DNA of 64,000 bases from Patella vulgata (taxonomy: Eukaryota > Mollusca > Gastropoda > Patellidae). Under the pieces are notes generated by a model. The model was given only the letters and a program-made list of their open reading frames with translations, did not search any database and was not told where the DNA came from. The DNA lies in assembly GCF_932274485.2 (NCBI RefSeq), contig NC_065885.2, positions 29,587,062 to 29,651,061 on the forward strand, in the 5' to 3' direction. Within the stretch, counting starts at the first letter, position 1, and each line of letters starts with the position of its first letter. The position numbers were made by a program, and so were the translations under genes. Below are positions 36,201 through 47,167 of this stretch, in pieces.

Positions 36201-39200
36201 ACATGTTGGCGTACACGTAAAAGAATGGTTGACAGAGCAAAATTTCAATCTCAGCACACTACATGGCGCATGCCTGTCTTTATTATGGTGGTTGTTATAT
36301 ATAACGGGGACAGTGCTAACCCCATTTCTTCATTCTATTTTGAAAAATGAATTGCATTCCAACAAGACCTGGCCCGAAATCACAAAGCATTCTCAGACTT
36401 AAAGGACAATATTGGTGTCAGTCATTCTATTTTTGAATTGTGAGATACCCTCTCACCGTCCCATATAATAACTTTTCAACTTCAACGGAATTATCAGTGA
36501 AATGAAATTCGATCGTTTGTCTGTTACCGCTCGTTACTTCAGCCTGTCATGTTTGGCGTCACTTCTCGTTTCTTCACGTGCTTGTTACACATATCCCGTA
36601 GCAATGATCTCTGTGTTAAAATTATATTTGGAATGTCTTTAACCAGTTCTATCACATATGTAATAATGACTGACACCAATATTGTCCTTTAAGTTAAGAA
36701 TTTACTCAAAATTGATCGCCTTATTTTAATTAAAATATAGCGCTTTATAAAACTTTTGTTGTTTTAATGTATTAAATACAACAAAAAGAAACTATGTGCA
36801 AAGTTTTGTATTTCTGGATCAAAGATATTTTTCATAAACAGTGATTGAAAGTTGAGTAAATTCTTAACGTAAGTCTAAGGATGCTTTGTGAACTCGGGGC
36901 CTGGTAGGTAGATATCAATATCATAAACTTATTTGGTGTATAAATAAATTAAAAGTTCTAGTGAATTTCTTTTTATATACGACTTTCTTGGTGTAATGTA
37001 AACGAACTATACCTTAAATTGAAACACTTGTGTTGATTTTGTGGAACCCTGTAGAATGTATGGTCTTCTGATACCATGTGATATCTTGTTAACAGTCACG
37101 TGCACAATACCTAGTATTGGTCTAGGTGCTCTACGCGTCTTACATACAAGTCTACAAAACAAAAATAAAATACTATAATTGACATTCAATATCATTATAA
37201 TTCTATCTTTATCTTCCCGTCTTTATTAGCCCAGTCTGATCAGAACAGTGGGACGTTAAACTCCATTTCATTCCATTCATTTCTATCTTTATTTCGTATA
37301 CAATCTAACATTATGTTCAGAGCGATTGGTCTCCTTGCAGCCGACTGTTTAGTGTTTAGGGTTTATAAAAGGAAGGATAGAGAATTGAAAAACATCTGAT
37401 TTTGATCAGATTGTTTCTTCCAGCGAAATTCAATTCTGATGTCATTTGAATGTTTTAGACTGGTTATATGAGTTTTAAAAAAAAGTATAGATGGACAACC
37501 CTTATGTAAATTTTACACTACAATTAGAAATTGCCTCAAAATTGAATTTGCATCACCTCCGATGAATTTCATATACATGTATAATGTATTGAACGTTTCT
37601 TGTAAACCGTTATATATAATCAGCTATCTGGACACTCTTCAAAGGGTTTCAGAAACTTAATTCTAAGCGAAATATATTCAGAAACAATATCAAAAATGAA
37701 ACTAACTTTTTAGTACTCCACTGTTTCAATGTACATACGACGTCAGCTACAGTTATATCTATATCTACTTTGTTAGAATCCTCATCCCAGTTAAAATAAT
37801 CGCCATATATCGTGACAAGTGTTCCTCCACATGTAGGACCATCTGTTGGGTGAATCTAAAAAACAACGGTTAGGGTTTGAAAATTATAAAATAATAAAGC
37901 TTTTGCTTAAGCAGCAATAAGGATTGTTATACAAATGGCCATGTTTTATTCATACATTTTAAGTTTCATAAGTTTTATTTCCGTTTCCAATCCTCTCCTA
38001 AGAAGGGTTCGGGCAGTGCGGTAATTTTCTAAAATTCAAGACCAATCGATTCTAACGCTTGTAGAGTTGGCGTAATTACTTACAGATTGTATAACTGGAG
38101 GGCATGACGTAGTGGAAGGTTTACCGCTTAACTGTTGACATTCATCTGATCTTAAACACCGACCATTGCACCATCCACAGCCATTAGGATCTCGAATTGA
38201 TAAACACGCACTACACGTTTTATACATGGAACAAGATGTTATGTTAAACTCTATTATCTGTTTGAATATAAATAGGATACTATATGTTAAATTCTATCAT
38301 ATAGTTGAATATAAGGTTGTGTTAAATTCTATTATCTACTTGATTATAAATAAAATAATGTGTTAAATTCTATTATCTAGTTGAACATAGATTATATGTT
38401 AAATTCTATTATCTAGTTGAACATAGATTATATGTTAAATTTTATTATCTAGTTGAATGTAAATAAGATTATATGTTCAATTCTATTATCTAGTTGAATA
38501 TCAAGATATTGAAATCTATATATACATGTATTATAGTTGAATGTAAAGACACTATATTATGGTAAACTCTATAATCAGGTTGAAAATAAAATAAAACAAA
38601 AAGATCTTCAATTCACCTTATTGTTTGCTAGTGTATATAACAGAGTCTCGTTATGTAAATACATAGTCTCCTGTAATCCTATATTACCCTCAGTTACATT
38701 CATGGAGAAATATTCCTGTTTCCTGTCACGAAATCCGGACACCAATACCTTCAACGAATAACATGCTTGTATCAAAACTACCATTAATAAATGATGTAGG
38801 ATGGGTTATCAATTGTACGGAAAGAGGTTTGCTTTTAGTCGAGACAGTATCACTGTTAGTTGCATAGAATTAGGGGTGCGAGTTGTTCACCTTGAATTAA
38901 CCCTCTTTATTAACTCATATTCATGGGCACTAATATCCATACGTTAACTGAATTATTTAACTCCTTTAAGCAAAATCAGCTATCAATAGTGCGGTAAATT
39001 ACAAGCGGTTCAATATTTTGGGCTAAATTGTTTAGACAATATTAATGCCCTGTTTCTGAGCACTAGTATGTCCTGTGTAATCCGAGCTTGCTTCTTTAAT
39101 TTCAAAACCCAGAGGCTGTATGATCGCATGCCCCTACCCATCAGATATTATTGCGACATCTCTTTGTGGTTTACTGCTCTTGAGTATATATCATATTTAC

Positions 39201-40844
39201 AGATTTTGAATTTAATTTTAAAAATATTCACCTTTTTAATATGTCCTGTAGATGTAGCTAGTATAACTATTGGTTGACCAGACTGTGTTACAGATACAAG
39301 AGATCGTATCGTGGATTCCAGGTGATAAAATGATACCTTATTCAAATATCCACCACCACTTAATCCTTGTTGTGTAGGTCGACCACAGTCTAGTGGATCG
39401 GATCTCTATAGATTTAAATATACATAGTAAATGATTATTAGATGCTAAATTATATTGATAATCCACTAACCCTATAACTATTTCTAAAGCCTAACATGCC
39501 GGAATAAAGGTTTCATGATTAGACCAAACCTAATCAAAAGTATCTTTATCTTTAACCGTTTTGATCTAGACGTTATTTAGACTGTTGTTGTAATACTTTC
39601 AATAGTACATCATAAAACCTACATGCAAGGTGAACAGGTATATCTTGTGTAAGTTTTTAGTCTCTGCTCATAGTTTGACCATAAGTCATTGGATTTTTTT
39701 ATGTATGTTACCATTTTTTGTTTTGTTATGTCTCTTTTTAAATCAAAGCTATCTACAGCTTATATTTGATATGGGTTGAGACAGGTACAAAGTTATTAGA
39801 ACTTACAGAATTCAACTCGCACTTTTTAGGCTTTGATGACATCCAGAATGGTTGGTAACCTGTGGCATATTTGAAACATCTTTGGAACATCTGAGTGAAG
39901 AAGTTATTCAGTTCTGCTACAGAAAAATCACAAACGGTAGATCCTTTGTCTAGGTCTTCAGACGTCCTGTTTCCTTGAACCCACGAAATATACAAATGAC
40001 CGTCACTCATGTAGGCAGATGTGGCCTTTTTGTACACACCAAACAACTGAAAACTACAGCGAAGCTCTATTTCAACATAGGAATAATATAGTTTATCATC
40101 AGAACATATTCTTGCTAACTTCGTTTCTATTTGGTTAGTGTCTGGGTTTTCTTGTAACAGCAGAAAATATGAAAATTGTCCGTCATTGAATCCATAAATG
40201 GGCTTCATATAAACCGATTTCTTAATCAAAGGATCAACATTTAATCCTGAAAACATATGTACAAAACCAGTCTTCATCTCAAAAGCCATAGGGATGCCAT
40301 ATTGGTGCCGTTTGCTTCTTACTCTTCTTGTTGAAATAAAATCATTAGTTTCATTTTGATAACCATTTACTGGTTGCATGACTAGCAGGCATCGTCGACA
40401 GCCCTTAACACTATTTGGAAGCACAATTGTAGTTTCATTGCTACCCAGATAGTTTGTTGGCTTTTCGGAATCCAAGGTTGTGAAGACACTGATATTCTTT
40501 AAGCTGTGCCACTTGCACAATCCGTGTTTATGCGTTCCACAAGATAAAAGTTTTTTCGTTTTTGCGTGAACTAGCAGCAAAGAAATGTCATCATGGATTG
40601 AATCATCGCCCTTTGAGTTATTAAAATAAAACTGATATTTAAGTCGTAAATCTTTATCAAGTTGTCCAATAATTTTTGAACCACCAAAATACAAATCTCC
40701 AGTTCGGTTATCAACTGTTATGGTCTTTAAAAGTGTTGTACTTTCTATTGTCACTGTTCTGAGATAATCATTTATTCTTGAAGCAGCACATATGGTGCTT
40801 AGATACCAGAAAGATACGAGCAAGAGATGAGTTGTTGCTCTCAT
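27214..40844 (-). CDS. MET: MET/RON-family receptor tyrosine kinase (Sema-PSI-IPT-TM-kinase)
   Basis: Single-pass receptor of the HGF/MSP receptor family. Exons (minus): 39807-40844, 39232-39405, 38617-38777, 38084-38257, 37707-37855, 37013-37151, 35827-35963, 34869-35069, 34438-34528, 33715-33939, 32384-32539, 31453-31729, 30939-31046, 30193-30285, 29317-29501, 29092-29201, 28532-28694, 27915-28051 and 27214-27407 with its real upper border at 27397. About 1300 residues. Signal peptide 1-22. Sema to about 455, with a furin-type RSKR at 176-179. PSI about 467-510 (CGWCNGRC). IPT repeats about 517-890. TM about 903-927. Kinase about 1003-1265: GKGNFG loop, VAIK Lys1038, HRDLAARN with Asp1133, DFG Asp1151, activation-loop Tyr1163 and Tyr1164, so it looks active. 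The tail ends in NSY1283INLD, a Grb2-type YxN site like MET Tyr1356. The exon 2/3 junction does not keep frame with a canonical GT-AG pair. An orthologue call against RON is not possible here. Confidence 0.9.
27630..27775. repeat. Imperfect AT-rich minisatellite
   Basis: Units of about 26-30 bp built on ataaagggatttaaatatat, five to six copies, in MET intron 18. Confidence 0.6.
28885..28960 (+). mobile_element. SINE family 1 fragment
   Basis: gaattcgaaataagagtagg, cgtagcgccgctg, gcaaaatggctc. It lies in MET intron 16. Confidence 0.5.
29597..29826 (+). mobile_element. tRNA-derived SINE (family 1), diverged
   Basis: The head side has cgggctcgacccctg (B-box-like), followed by the family body to agaacactgcatggcg; the tail is lost. 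It lies in MET intron 14. Confidence 0.5.
30466..30925. repeat. Minisatellite of about 24-bp units in MET intron 13
   Basis: About 19 variable units around cacagaaacaaactgcttcc. The array stops about 13 bp from the exon 13 splice donor (30933-30938). Open frames across it on both strands are products of the periodicity. Confidence 0.8.
32936..33396. mobile_element. MITE family B copy
   Basis: Second copy of the family at 5241-6247, in MET intron 10. It begins attaaaggagctaaatctct and ends gcctcctttaa, an imperfect terminal inverted repeat. No ORF of significance. Confidence 0.55.
36085..36315 (+). mobile_element. SINE family 1, diverged
   Basis: tggctaagaaagtttctcgg, gtctagtcgttcgac, ttggcgtacacgtaaaagaa, gcacactacatggcg and tgtctttatta follow the family order. 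It lies in MET intron 6, beside the nested MITEs. Confidence 0.5.
36371..36902. mobile_element. MITE with about 60-bp inverted ends, interrupted by a second MITE
   Basis: The left end ggcccgaaatcacaaagcat is mirrored at the right by atgctttgtgaactcggggc. The inverted match continues through ttaagaatttactcaa on both sides once the inner element (36403-36688) is left out. No ORF. It lies in MET intron 6. Confidence 0.7.
36403..36688. mobile_element. Nested MITE with TTAA target duplication
   Basis: 286 bp with a perfect 24-bp terminal inverted repeat starting aggacaatattggtgtcagt. It is bounded by ttaa at 36399-36402 and 36689-36692. TTAA duplication is the hallmark of piggyBac elements, but the ends lack the usual CCC start, so the family is provisional. 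Confidence 0.7.
37212..37288 (+). mobile_element. SINE family 1 tail fragment
   Basis: cccgtctttattagcccag, gggacgttaaactcc and an ATTTC-like tail, in MET intron 5. Confidence 0.5.
38230..38520. repeat. Minisatellite of 33-45 bp units that includes the exon 4 acceptor of MET
   Basis: Seven units share tgttaaattctattatctag (plus strand). The unit nearest the gene (38230-38275) overlaps the real exon 4 acceptor and the first 5' coding bases of exon 4. Confidence 0.75.
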
Positions 40845-41160
40845 ACTCTTTGTTTCATGTACAATCTACAAATTTAATCAAATACAAGAATATTACTAAA
40901 CAGAATGAAAAAAATAAATAAATAAAAAAATTCTATAAAAGAAAATAAGGCAAATTCTGTAAAACTAAATAAAGAAAATTCTATAAGATAAAAGAAAATA
41001 GAATTCTACAAAACAAATAAAAAGTAGAATATACCCCATTTTATGTCCATTTTATGTCCATTTAATTTTAAAAAAGTATAGTTAAACAATTTTGCTTAAG
41101 CACAAATGAAACAAAAAAAACCCCCCACAACAAGCAAAAGTAAAACTTACATGGACGTTT
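40845..41160 (-). promoter_or_regulatory. Region upstream of the MET start
   Basis: A-rich imperfect repeats around aaaattctataa (40905-41030) precede the first coding exon. No TATA box or CpG island stands out. A separate 5' non-coding exon is possible. Confidence 0.25.
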
Positions 41161-41689
41161 TCTCAATGAAAATTATAGCTATACGTTAACAATCACTTAT
41201 TATTGTAATATTGAAATATGGAAATCTTAAGATGTTTGTCTGTTTATGTGAAAATTTGATCAACACTAATGGTTTGTGCAACCTACGTTAATTTTGATAA
41301 GGGGTCGTTTCAAAATTCTGGCATATATTCAAAGTATATCTGGTCGGTCGCCGCCGCGTCCGCGCTTTTTCAACTCTAGACTATGATCGAATTTTTTCCC
41401 TAACAAACTCAGTGTCACAATTTAATTCAAATAATTAGCAAATTATCTGAAATGATCTAGTTTTGCATATTTTCACGTAAATCATTTTTTTTACAGATGT
41501 AATGAACACCCTTTATAAAGCACACATTTCTCGGGGCTAAGCAGCGTGGGTAATAGGTAAAATCTATAGTTTATCCAACAAATTAAAATACTGTAAAAGG
41601 GTTAAAATGAACGTCGAAATGCACACATTAGCTTCATTAATTTATTTATTTTCAAATTTCGCGAATTATTGTTCCCAGGGCAGGTGGCG

Positions 41690-41850
41690 TAAACCTTCTT
41701 TTGTTCGCACAGCCTACGTGAACGAAGGAAACCCAGGGGTTGGACAGGCGACCCTACTCCTTGGCACGGGGAGGGGGGGGGTTACTCAATGACAGACCTT
41801 ATGATACAGCGCGTACGTGCTAACCATTCGGTCACCCCCATCCCCACCCC
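41690..41850 (-). mobile_element. SINE family 2, head part, inverted
   Basis: On the minus strand it has gaccgaatggttagcacg, tctgtcattgagtaa and the ggtttccttcg block of the 25171 copy. Confidence 0.5.
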
Positions 41851-41865
41851 CACCCCCTTGAAAAG

Positions 41866-41930
41866 ATATAGAGTCATATGATAGTCCTGAAATGACTAAT
41901 TTTGTGTCGAGTGGAAGTTATGCCCCAAAA
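41866..41930 (+). mobile_element. SINE family 2, tail part
   Basis: atatgatagtcctgaaatga and tttgtgtcgagtggaagtt match the 3' part of the 25171 copy, in the orientation opposite to the head piece beside it. Confidence 0.5.
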
Positions 41931-42689
41931 TCCCGATTCAAGTATCTTGTGAGAGTCCCCCTGAGGAGATTTGCCATATAAATATATTGAAAAGGGAAAT
42001 AAACAAATTTTGTGAAAATCTCCAAAAATTAAACTGAACGGAAACGCCAAATCCAGTTGAAGGGCCCCAAGTTCAAGAAAAGGGACCCAAAGTCCAAGAA
42101 AAGGCACCCTCTTTGTCAAGTAAGAAAAAGGACCCTTTGTTTTCATGACAAGGCTCTCTGTGTTTGTGTCCAGTAGTAAGGTCAAGAGCCATGCGTGTGA
42201 CCCATCATTCATTGCATCTTCAATAGAAGGCTTGATCTCGCCTTAACTATACGTACATCTTATCAAGCGTTGTAAAACTCGCGGTCGTTGCTTCAGGAAC
42301 ATGCATTCATTAGTGCACATAGGCCAAGTTGTTTTTTGTTATCTCTTTTCAACACACTGTGCGCTGAATTCGATGTCTGGATGTTCGTAGGCGTTGGTAT
42401 GATGGGTGCATGCTGATATCAATACCCATTAATATATGTTTTTATCATTAAGATCTTGGTTCCTTTTGATAATTATTAACATTAGTGTTACTTTGCTCTT
42501 ATTTTTTGAAAAAATTTTCACAAGTTGATTTCCTTTATTTTGTTAATGTAGAATGGTAACGAACTGCTCTTTTCATTTTCTTTGTTTTATTTGTTTCGTT
42601 TGAATTTGATTTATCTGTTTAGTTTTTGATTGTTTAAGTTTTGTTAATGAAGTTGATTCTTTTAAACTTCGTTTTTATTTTTGAACTCT

Positions 42690-42925
42690 ACTTGGTGTAG
42701 GTGTTCATCAGGTAATACCTCGACTGAGTTCAATATTGAGATTAGCCGGTTGATTTGTTGGATATAAACCTTTGAATAATAGCGCCTAACAGGCAGCTGT
42801 GTTTAATTATGTTCTCCTGATTTTGATTGTTTCTGTGTGTTTGAAGTATATGTTTGTGATATGCGCTTAGAAACACTTCACGTGTAATGAAGCGCTATAT
42901 AAATCGAACAATAATAATTAAATTA
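42690..42925 (+). mobile_element. Possible LINE/SINE 3' end
   Basis: Ends in gaagcgctatataaatcgaa followed by a taat-rich tail, a 3' end common to L2/CR1-related elements of marine invertebrates. No reverse-transcriptase reading frame remains. Three imperfect 50-bp repeats with ttgggtgaatatta follow (to about 43045). Confidence 0.35.
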
Positions 42926-43775
42926 AAATTGACTTGGATGAAAATTATAAAAAACAAATTATATTAAAATTGATTTGGGTGAATATTATAAAAATCAAAT
43001 TATATTACAATATTACAAATGCCTTGGGTGAATATTAAAAAAAATAAATGATGTTATATATTTTTCATGTCCCTTATCAGCCACCGTAGGCAAGGAATGA
43101 CGGCTTGTCGTTTGGATAGTATAACGGAAAACCTGGGACCCGCGTACTTTTATTTTCACGTTGTCCACGCCAACAATAAGCATTGCACAAACAGAAGTCG
43201 GTCTGTCAAATAAAATAAGATCCTCCAACCATAAATTGCACTTAGAAATTAGAATTATTCTTATAGACGACACCAAATATCAGAAAAATAAAGCTAAAAT
43301 AAGCTACTGCATTTCTTGTTGTTTTATCATATGGATATTGGCTTCACAGTTATATAAAAAAATAGCATTTGTTTTTATTGATTCATTGACATCATTGACA
43401 AATAATCCATGCACGATTATAAGTTTCAATTAATCAGGTCTAATCATGTATTCGCGATACTGTGACAGTCATAATTGAAACTTCTTCATAAAATAAAATT
43501 CCATACGAATATGTGACTTTCGTCGAAAGCCTGTTGCAAGGAAAGAGAAATAAATATGTCATTTTGAAATCTTCCCGTAAAGTCTAGTGCATGATAGACG
43601 CCTATCGTCTTCCTTCCGTCCGGTATAGTATCGTCATATTATTGGTATTAGACGCCTGGGATAATTTTGTTCAATAATACATTTTCATTATCCGTCAGTA
43701 AAATCGTGTCAGTAAAAATGTACGCTTTGGCCAGAAATTATTTATCGTTTTACCGAACATATTTCATTGTCCTTA

Positions 43776-43945
43776 AAGGGGCATTATGGGAGATTAGATA
43801 AAGAGCTGGTAGTTCTCGGTATTAATAGTTAAAAATAGATAACGTAAAGAGAATACTGAAAATTTCAGTGAAATTGCTTTACTCTGAACCGCGATATTAG
43901 CGATTAAATTTTAGGCCTAACGAAAGACCTGCAATAGGGGGTATG
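43776..43945. mobile_element. MITE family A, partial copy in inverted orientation
   Basis: Begins aaaggggcattatgggagat and ends ggcctaacgaaagacctgca, the reverse of the family A layout, with the central block deleted. Confidence 0.5.
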
Positions 43946-44962
43946 GGGGTGCGACCCCCCACCCCCTGAGTTGAGTCCATGCAAATTGGCCGATTTTCTT
44001 TTGCCTAGTGGGCCGATTTTTTTCCAGAAAACGGGCCGGTTTGTCGGAGTCTCTTACACATTCAATCAAACCAAAAGTTCGTATTGTCAAGTATTGGTTT
44101 AAATTACTCCGTGCTCATGAGTCGGGGGGGGGGGGGCGATTTAATGATATGGTGGGCCGATTTGATTTTCTAATGCTGTTGGGACGATCTTTTGATGACC
44201 CCCCACCCCACCCCCCGGACAATATGTTTGTGCGCCCCCTGCAGGCACCCGTCGGTTGCATGTTTTATTAAAATGAGTTTTGTATTGAAGCGCGGGTACG
44301 AGTAGTAAATCACTGACATTACGGTGGTTTTTGTCGGTTTTTGAAAATTTCGCAGATTCGGCTGTATTCATAATAAACTTTAGTAATTATCTGTCCTGAT
44401 TTAATTGACTTTTGTTTTAAGAATGTATTACCGATTATTTTTGCTTTAAAGCTCTACGTATTTCTTAAAGCGAAAACATGTATCACAATGTCATTCATAT
44501 ACATTAAACAAACTCTATTTTTTATTCATAGTAAGCATATTACAGATTATCATTTGGCATATCGGTCAATTAGGAGATATCTGCTTGAATCTGTATAATC
44601 TTTGCAAAGTCTATCTTAGCGCATCACTAAATTCTATAGTATTGCCGAAGAGCTGTTTTCTGGGGGGTTGTGGCTTATTCAAAGACTAACGACGAAAACT
44701 CAGATAAATAGTTAAAATTGTACTTTTAATAAACGAGTATCCAAAATTGGCTAACGGTCACAATAACGAGATAGGTATCGCTAGGGCGAGCCGGTTACCA
44801 GACTAAAATTACAGTAGAATATAGATAACATATATATACAAGCTTATATGATGAAAATAATTATATAATAATATTTGATCAGGGATGTTAAATTGTACAT
44901 AGGAAACAGATGAAGATATCGACATACCAAGAACGCGTGTTAACTAAAATTTCAGTTAAAAG

Positions 44963-45097
44963 TATAAAGAGAGAGAGAGAAATGGGGTTTAAAGTCCAAT
45001 CGACAGAAACTAGGTCATTTCGGGACTAACATATGGTTTAATTTTATTTCAATAATTCGCTTGCGCGTAGGGGTCTTTAGCAGTGGGAGGAAACCCA
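44963..45097 (-). mobile_element. SINE family 2, 3' half
   Basis: agagagagagaaatggggtt, aaactaggtcatttcgggac, gcttgcgcgtaggggtc and agtgggaggaaaccc are the inverted 3' half of family 2. Confidence 0.6.
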
Positions 45098-45257
45098 AAC
45101 AGTTAAAAGACTTGAAAGATTAGTGAGATATCAATTCCTACATTGTTAACTATAATTACGTAATATATATCGTTATATTACGTAATTATAGTTAAAAGTA
45201 TAAACCCAAACAGTTAAAAGACTTGAAAGATTAGTGAGATATCAATTCGTACATTGG
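45090..45257. repeat. Direct repeat flanking a perfect palindrome
   Basis: A 54-bp segment starting aaacccaaacagttaaaaga is present at 45090-45143 and 45203-45257. Between them lies a palindrome with perfect 20-nt arms (45148-45167, 45174-45193; aactataattacgtaatata) and a 6-nt loop. Confidence 0.75.
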
Positions 45258-46079
45258 TCAATTACTACCTTAACTAAAATTATATCATAAAATATTGGGA
45301 CTTTTTCAAAAAATGTCAAAATTCCAAGGCACCAAAAACTAAGAAGATAAGTTTCTCGAAATACAAATTTTAATACCTCAATACAATAGAAATATACATA
45401 TGGTTGCAAAACAGAAATATGCAAGCTTTACGACATTTGCAAATATGAAAATTACTATAATTTTTTAACATTCGGATAAAATAATTCCTTCCTGTTACCA
45501 ACGAATCATCTGCGTAAAAAAACAAAAAAAGTATTTATTTCTAATTTTTTTTCACTTTTATTGGGATATTCTGTAATAGTTCTTCTCATTTATCCAAAAA
45601 TTACTTTGGCAATAAAGAAATAAAATACTTTTTCGTGTTGATAACTATCTGCATTGTCATATAATTACCGTTGGAATTAGCTTTGATTTTAATTAATTCT
45701 TTCATTCAAGTGAAATTTTAATAAAAATAACCTTCTTATGTTTGATGTATCTTGATGATTTATTCCAATGCATTATGACAATGATTGTTCCTATATGATA
45801 ATTATAATAAAGCTTTTAATGAGCAGTAACAGGATAGATTTTGTGGTAACAGTAAAGAACAAAAAAGTAACAGTATAGAACAATGCTACTGAATTGTTTA
45901 CCATTAACATATATTAACATGAAAGATGAGAAATGATAGGCACTGGCATATCTTAGTCAGTATTGAAATAAAATAGAAATCTAAAACCTTTCTTAGTTGT
46001 TTACAACATGAGTAATGTAATGAAATTCTTTGCTGCAGTAACATGAAAGAAAACATAGTAACAGGAAAGAAGTTGTTCA

Positions 46080-46715
46080 TCTTCTTTTACTCTCTGTTTA
46101 TCTTTATCTACTCTCTGTTCATCATCTTCATCTACTCTCTGTTCATCTTCATCTACTCTCTGTTCATCATCTTCATCTACTCTCTGTTCATCTTCATCAT
46201 CTTCATCTACTCTCTGTTCATCTTCATGTACTCTCTGTTCATCTTCATCTACTCTCTGTTCATCTTCACCTACTCTCTGGTTCATCTTCACCTACTCTCT
46301 GGTTCATCTTCATTTACTCTCTGTTCATCATCTTCATTTACTTTCTGTTCATCATCTTCATCTACTCTCTGTTCATCTTCATCTACTCTCTGTTCATCTT
46401 CATCTACTCTCTGGTTCATCTTCATCTACTCTCTGTTCATCTTCATCTACTCTCTGTTCATCTTCTTCATTTACTTTCTGTTCATCTTCATCTACTCTCT
46501 GTTCATCTACTCTCTGTTCATCTTCATCTACTCTCTGTTCATCTTCTTCATCTACTCTCAGTTCATCTTCTTCATCTACTTTCTATTCATCTTCATTTAC
46601 TCTCTGTTCATCGTCTTTATCTACTCTCTCTTCATCTACTCTCTATTCATCTTCGTCTACTCTCTATTTATCTTCATCTACTCTCCGTTCATCTTCTTTA
46701 TTTACATTACTCTCT
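46080..46715. repeat. Minisatellite of 21-bp units (ctactctctgttcatcttcat)
   Basis: Roughly 29 units with small insertions and losses. On the minus strand it reads as repeated DEDEQRV heptads; on the plus strand as FIYSLFI repeats. Both are by-products of a 21-bp period, although the minus-strand frame lies directly downstream of the broken ORF at 46720-47167. Confidence 0.85.
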
Positions 46716-46719
46716 GTTC

Positions 46720-47167
46720 ATTAGCTCCAGATTTCTGTCTATCATCCACAAGATCACTGTTAATGAGAAGCACAGGAACAAAGTGATTGGGTATCCAATT
46801 TATTGGTCTCATGTCTGTCCTGGAGAAGTCCACATGATGTAACTCTCGAGATCTACTTCTCGCTGCCTGCTTCCTCTGACGTGATGGTGGAGCAGGCACA
46901 GGCATAATTGGAGACCCTGGAGGAGTGAGGATATTTTCAGCAGCTTTCTGTCGTGTTTTGAAGTCTTTTTTTATACTGCCGCCATTCTTTTTTCTTCAGC
47001 CTGTGTTCCCTTTTTGACATATCTTTGACCTGTTTTCTTCTTTCCTGTTTCTTTGTCTTTTATGTATTTGTCGTTCTCATCCTGTAAATATCTAGCCCTC
47101 CTTTTAGGGCCTGCGTCTCTCTGTCGGTACCAGCGCTGCTTCTCAGCAGCTTGCAATGGCATCATCA
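46720..47167 (-). pseudogene. Broken uncharacterised gene fragment (basic, Arg/Lys-rich protein)
   Basis: The minus strand has an acceptor-like pyrimidine tract and CAG just above 47167. Coding-like sequence follows: AAEKQRWYRQRD, RRARYLQDENDKYIKDKE, then in another frame RQKAAENILTPPGSP and SRQRKQAARSRSREL. This resembles a family of highly basic uncharacterised proteins that is multicopy in molluscs and fish. I cannot name its function. The reading frame is not continuous, so it looks like a decayed copy. It sits among GTAACAGG repeats and beside the 21-bp minisatellite, which suggests it belongs to a repeated unit. Confidence 0.4.

Noticed and set aside
38240-38520. Regularly spaced repeats that could suggest a CRISPR-like array
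   Set aside because: The units are head-to-tail with no unique spacers, in a eukaryotic intron; this is a minisatellite.
43945-44375. G- and C-rich block thought to be a third hAT-like element
   Set aside because: It has gggccgattt motifs reminiscent of the 13166 element but no paired ends or target duplication that I could find.
46043-46786. Plus-strand 247-codon open frame rich in Phe, Ile, Tyr and Ser
   Set aside because: It is the 21-bp minisatellite read in one frame; no start context, no family resemblance.
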